Origin: Brachionus rotundiformis
Lineage: Eukaryota > Rotifera > Eurotatoria > Ploima > Brachionidae
Assembly (NCBI GenBank): GCA_016802295.1
Contig: JAESIW010000138.1
Location: 3,929,085 to 3,993,084, forward strand
DNA: 64,000 bases
Direction: 5' to 3'
This document shows, piece after piece, positions 61,901-64,000 of the stretch. A program made the translations under genes and the position numbers. Under the pieces are notes generated by a model, which did no database searches, was not told the DNA's origin, and was given only the letters and a program-made list of their open reading frames with translations. Within the stretch, counting starts at the first letter, position 1. Every line of letters begins with the position of its first letter.

Positions 61901-63915
61901 AACAAGTTCGAAAGGTGTCCGATTTTGTTCTTCCTTTGAGCAGATTGTTCTTGGTAATAAAAAATAGACAATCTAGGGTTGAGTTAGTAAATATTTTTAG
62001 AACTATCAGCGAAATTGATTCAAATTTTGCCATTGTATCCAAATTGATTAGCGATTTGAATTCGTGGGATGCCAAAAAACTAGAAGAGCCAGACTATTTG
62101 CTCAGACTGGAGGCTTTTAAACAGCTTAATGAGTTAATTACGTCATGGTCAAATTTTGAAATTAATTTAGCTGCTATTTCAATCTATAATTGTTTTTATT
62201 TTATTAACGAAATAGAAGATTTAGCCATCAAAGAGTCATCTACCAATTCAATAAAAATTTTATTAGATAAGAGCTCGTTGCTTGAGCTGAATAAACAAGA
62301 TAAACATTTATTAGAGGCTAATTTTATGTCCTGCTTGAAAACTGGCCTTAAGTCAAAGAGCGAAAAATGTCGCCACGAATACATTCTCATATTTATTGAA
62401 ATGATAAAAAAATTGGACAAATATTTCCCATTTTTGAAAGATTTTCACATTTTGTTTGATCCAGAAGACCAGGAAAAAGACTTCTACGAGAACATAAGGC
62501 ACATTCAAATGCATCGTAGAGCCCGGGCTTTGAAACGACTGCAAAAACACTGCCAGGATGTGTCAAATGAAAATTTACTCGGCTTTATGATGCCTTTGGT
62601 GAGATCATTTTTGGACAACGAAATGTACCATAAATATGACTATTTGATCGAGGAAGCATGTCACACAATCGGTGCTATCTGCTACACTCTTGACTGGCCC
62701 AAATATATAAAAATAGTCGAGTATTATATGAAAATTTTGCCAAAAAATAAAATGAATCAAAAGTTGGTAATCAAAATTTTGGTTCAAGTTTTGGACGCTT
62801 TTCATTACGATCTTAGCTTATCGACTGAGACCGATTACTATGTAGAAAAAGAGATGGAAGAAAAGCCAGAAGTGTTTGAAGAGTCAAGAAGACGCAAGAA
62901 ATTAGTTGGCTCAGCAATGGCCAATAAAATACATGCAACCGTGACCAAGTCAATTATTCCGGTGCTGTTCAAATGCTTGACCAAAAAGCTTAAATCTGAA
63001 AGTGAGCACAAAATGAACAAGCATGAAGATGAGGACGAGCAAATTTTAAGAGTTCCAATGGCTTTGGCAATTTTAAAATTGCTGAATAATTTGCCTAGAC
63101 GAACATTGGAGACTCATTTACCTGGTCTGTTATTTAAAGTATGTGACATGCTTAAATCAAGAGCTATGAGTGTGAGAAATACAACAAGAGATTGCTTGAT
63201 AAAAATGGTGGAATCATTACCAGAAAAAAAATACTATTTCAATGTCTTTAAAGAGCTTGGTAATTCACTTTTAAAGGGATACCAAGTGCATGTTTTATGT
63301 TTTACAAACTTAATTGTGCTGAAAAATGTTCAATCCAAACTGCAAGTTGGAGATTTGGATTCGAGTTTGTCTATTTTATTGAATAGTGTTCGCTTAGAGC
63401 TATTTTCTGATAGTTCAGAAGAAAAGGAAGTAAAGCAAATTGTTTCTAAGCTAATGGAAGCCAAAACGATCAGCTCGTTTCAATCTTTACAGATAGTTGC
63501 CAAATTTGTGAGCCAGTGTGAGCTATTGACTTTGCTTAAGCCTTTCAAAGAACAACTTGATATGTGCACAACAAGAAAAATGATTAAAAAAATCGAAGAA
63601 GCTCTTAAGTATATTTTGAATGGTCTTTTAGAAAATAGTAGTCTGAACACAGATAGCCTTATGTGTTTGGTATATGGATTGATAAATGACACTTTTGATG
63701 CATTCAAGAATCCAAATGATTACAAAACCAAACTGAAAAAGAGATTTGCTGAACAAAATGAAATGAAGCCAATTAATTTTGACGAAGATGTTAATGATGA
63801 CAAAAAAATGCCAGAAAGCTGTCTAATAATTCCTGCAGAACCAAGAAGAGGTGGTGATAAGCCTAAAACTCAAGCCAAAACTAATCAACATGTGGTCATT
63901 GAATTTGCTTTGCAG
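52901..63915 (+). CDS. UTP20: UTP20 (DRIM), small-subunit processome HEAT-repeat protein, 3' end outside window
   Basis: Ten exons: 52901-53096, 53153-53285, 53337-53898, 53944-54288, 55624-56945, 57816-57889, 59759-59816, 59867-59957, 60017-60772, 61213-63915, in phase throughout for 2080 residues. The last ends in a donor GTAAG, so roughly 500 more residues are expected (human 2785). Recognisable blocks include YRFQTLNERL, ETETYFYQSLEKWVDLN, YIRNFAAESFAFLMRKVQDK, EVPLRYIFGLLFENF, LFDPEDQEKDFYENIRHIQ, HRRARALKRL, GYQVHVLCF, LQVGDLDSSL, EEKEVKQI and RRGGDKPK. UTP20 is a long alpha-solenoid of the nucleolar U3 snoRNP processome, needed for 18S rRNA maturation. Introns range from 45 bp to 1869 bp. 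Intron 4 carries a LINE fragment and intron 6 a whole antisense gene. Confidence 0.96.
54289..55623. other. UTP20 intron 4 (1335 bp)
   Basis: GT at 54289, AG ending 55623. A/T-rich apart from the GC-richer LINE-like insert at about 54990-55380. Confidence 0.7.
54990..55380 (-). mobile_element. 3' end fragment of a CR1/Jockey-like LINE in UTP20 intron 4
   Basis: Read on the minus strand, it contains RGDMIQKFKLSSRLDK followed by a stop, then VRPPPYSLFPT and RRFSVQAPTNFTQRENFFSN followed by RIIREWN. These resemble the C-terminal RGDMI-FKI...FFS-RV--WN blocks of CR1/Jockey-type reverse transcriptase proteins. The frame is broken, so it is inactive. Its base composition is clearly unlike the surrounding intron. 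Confidence 0.72.
56946..57815. other. UTP20 intron 5 (870 bp)
   Basis: A/T-rich. A 61-codon open frame inside is low-complexity and hydrophobic only because of T-rich sequence, and is not considered a gene. Confidence 0.7.
57897..59597 (-). CDS. Ankyrin repeat and SOCS box (ASB-like) protein, nested in UTP20 intron 6
   Basis: Single exon, 566 residues from the ATG at 59597; the frame is open a few codons upstream without an ATG. About ten ankyrin repeats fill residues ~85-400 (NCLHYAARLGKTGLVDIILD, NTALLIACDVGCLDTVKVLI, ATALMRACYYNYPDIVELLL, DTPLHIAVANCSNDVVNMLL, ETPLHIAIRHGHKDILKTLL). The last ~38 residues look like a SOCS box. ISLVDLCRIRIRNL is the elongin B/C-binding BC box, and LELPSCLKKFL is the Cul5-box region. 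ASB proteins are substrate receptors of Cullin-5 ubiquitin ligases; the target here is unknown. The gene lies wholly within intron 6 (57890-59758) of UTP20 on the opposite strand. Its stop codon is only 7 bp from UTP20 exon 6, so its 3' UTR and poly(A) signal probably overlap UTP20 sequence. Confidence 0.87.
   Translation of the reverse strand: MKRKNFEKHSTWSPRSYQPRNVQKIEKSYLNQVRETLKFSIENELMDQVKEILQTSRFIAYPQPLPRFKSLKKFKAIKEINWALLYLDNDLKDNCLHYAARLGKTGLVDIILDLVKFDVNYRNPKEDQNTALLIACDVGCLDTVKVLISRGSNVNYENSKNKTPLILATELIYPYDLQMTKLLISNGALVNHQTKSGNTALLSASKFGNYELIELLIKANSNVNCKFSDGATALMRACYYNYPDIVELLLQNNAFVEAKNLRQESALYIASFRGYLDIVESLVSKHEADVNSEDVDGDTPLSVACYEDKPTVVEYLLSKGGLVNKIGIRGDTPLHIAVANCSNDVVNMLLDHGADPDYINNDQETPLHIAIRHGHKDILKTLLKSAKNLDQTSIFGNKTAFKCLMENLSVEKLKMAIDLIRAGCDVNKGFTGAIEYRGYDFHVDSPFEYILKLTKSKFRFVHQINIFGNQDSKDELGLSQIGIRNLLSLTIILIKSGYRLNKNDIFLYEKSWMKEYLDQNGVNFSQTISLVDLCRIRIRNLVKKPLDKSIEGLELPSCLKKFLIFF
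60773..61212. other. UTP20 intron 9 (440 bp)
   Basis: A/T-rich with GT at 60773 and AG ending 61212. No inserted element recognised. Confidence 0.75.
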
Positions 63916-64000
63916 GTAAGACTCTAATACTATCAAAATTTTGAAAAAAAAAAAACTACAAGATATTTTATTTTTAATTAAATATTAAGAAATAAACTTA

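Noticed and set aside
1..64000. tRNA, rRNA, CRISPR arrays, bacterial operon signals
   Set aside because: None found by eye. Spliced genes, poly(A) signals and animal gene families show this is eukaryotic nuclear DNA, so ribosome-binding sites and operon logic do not apply. Small RNA genes without sequence motifs could still be missed.

Overview
The window is animal (metazoan) nuclear DNA. It is very AT-rich, with genes separated by kilobases of A/T-dominated sequence and many introns of only 45-70 bp. A forkhead factor of the FoxL1 type, WDR81, VWA8, TDP1, UTP20, an ankyrin/SOCS-box protein, a TRIM protein and a CCDC42/CFAP73-type ciliary protein are all animal gene types. Base composition, compact introns and foreign-looking enzyme genes among ordinary animal genes would fit a small aquatic invertebrate such as a monogonont rotifer. 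That placement is inference; the sequence alone does not prove it.

Layout. 1-383 holds the 3' exon of a trypsin-fold serine protease (+). 2274-5170 is a five-exon coiled-coil ciliary gene of the CCDC42/CFAP73 family (+). 7282-8812 is a three-exon SQD2/MgtA-like GT4 glycosyltransferase with C-terminal membrane segments (+). 9289-10662 is an intronless class V PLP enzyme resembling isopenicillin-N epimerase/cysteine desulfhydrase (+). 12576-13202 is an unrecognised serine-rich protein (-). 15725-18354 is a RING/B-box TRIM protein (+). 19158-20361 is a secreted GH5 mannanase-like enzyme with an N-terminal CBM1 module (+). 20680-20844 is a 54-residue PIGBOS1-like membrane micropeptide (+). 20979-28245 is VWA8 (+), followed by a broken duplicate of its 3' end and a LINE remnant. 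31816-33003 is an intronless FoxL1-like gene (-). 37709-46811 is WDR81 (-), with a dead LINE in one intron. 48352-50061 is TDP1 carrying an N-terminal PBZ zinc finger (-). 50.9-52.0 kb looks like a decayed coiled-coil gene (-). 52901 to the window end is UTP20 (+), whose intron 6 contains a complete antisense ankyrin/SOCS-box gene (57897-59597).

For the spliced genes I rebuilt exon structures by hand from GT/AG sites, reading phase and known family sequence. CCDC42/CFAP73, the GT4 enzyme, TRIM, GH5, VWA8, TDP1 and the visible part of UTP20 stay in phase throughout. WDR81 has one apparent one-base frameshift in a homopolymer and one unresolved exon junction.

Mobile DNA is mostly small and non-autonomous: a hAT-like element (11047-11331), a piggyBac-like TTAA MITE (13570-13680), a long-TIR palindromic MITE (50551-50935), a foldback repeat at 46.9-47.6 kb with a second copy in a VWA8 intron, and three degenerate non-LTR retrotransposon fragments. 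I saw no CRISPR array, rRNA or convincing tRNA. The genes do not form one pathway. The most unusual biology is the set of probably acquired enzymes: the CBM1-GH5 mannanase, the SQD2-like glycosyltransferase and the intronless PLP lyase/epimerase.
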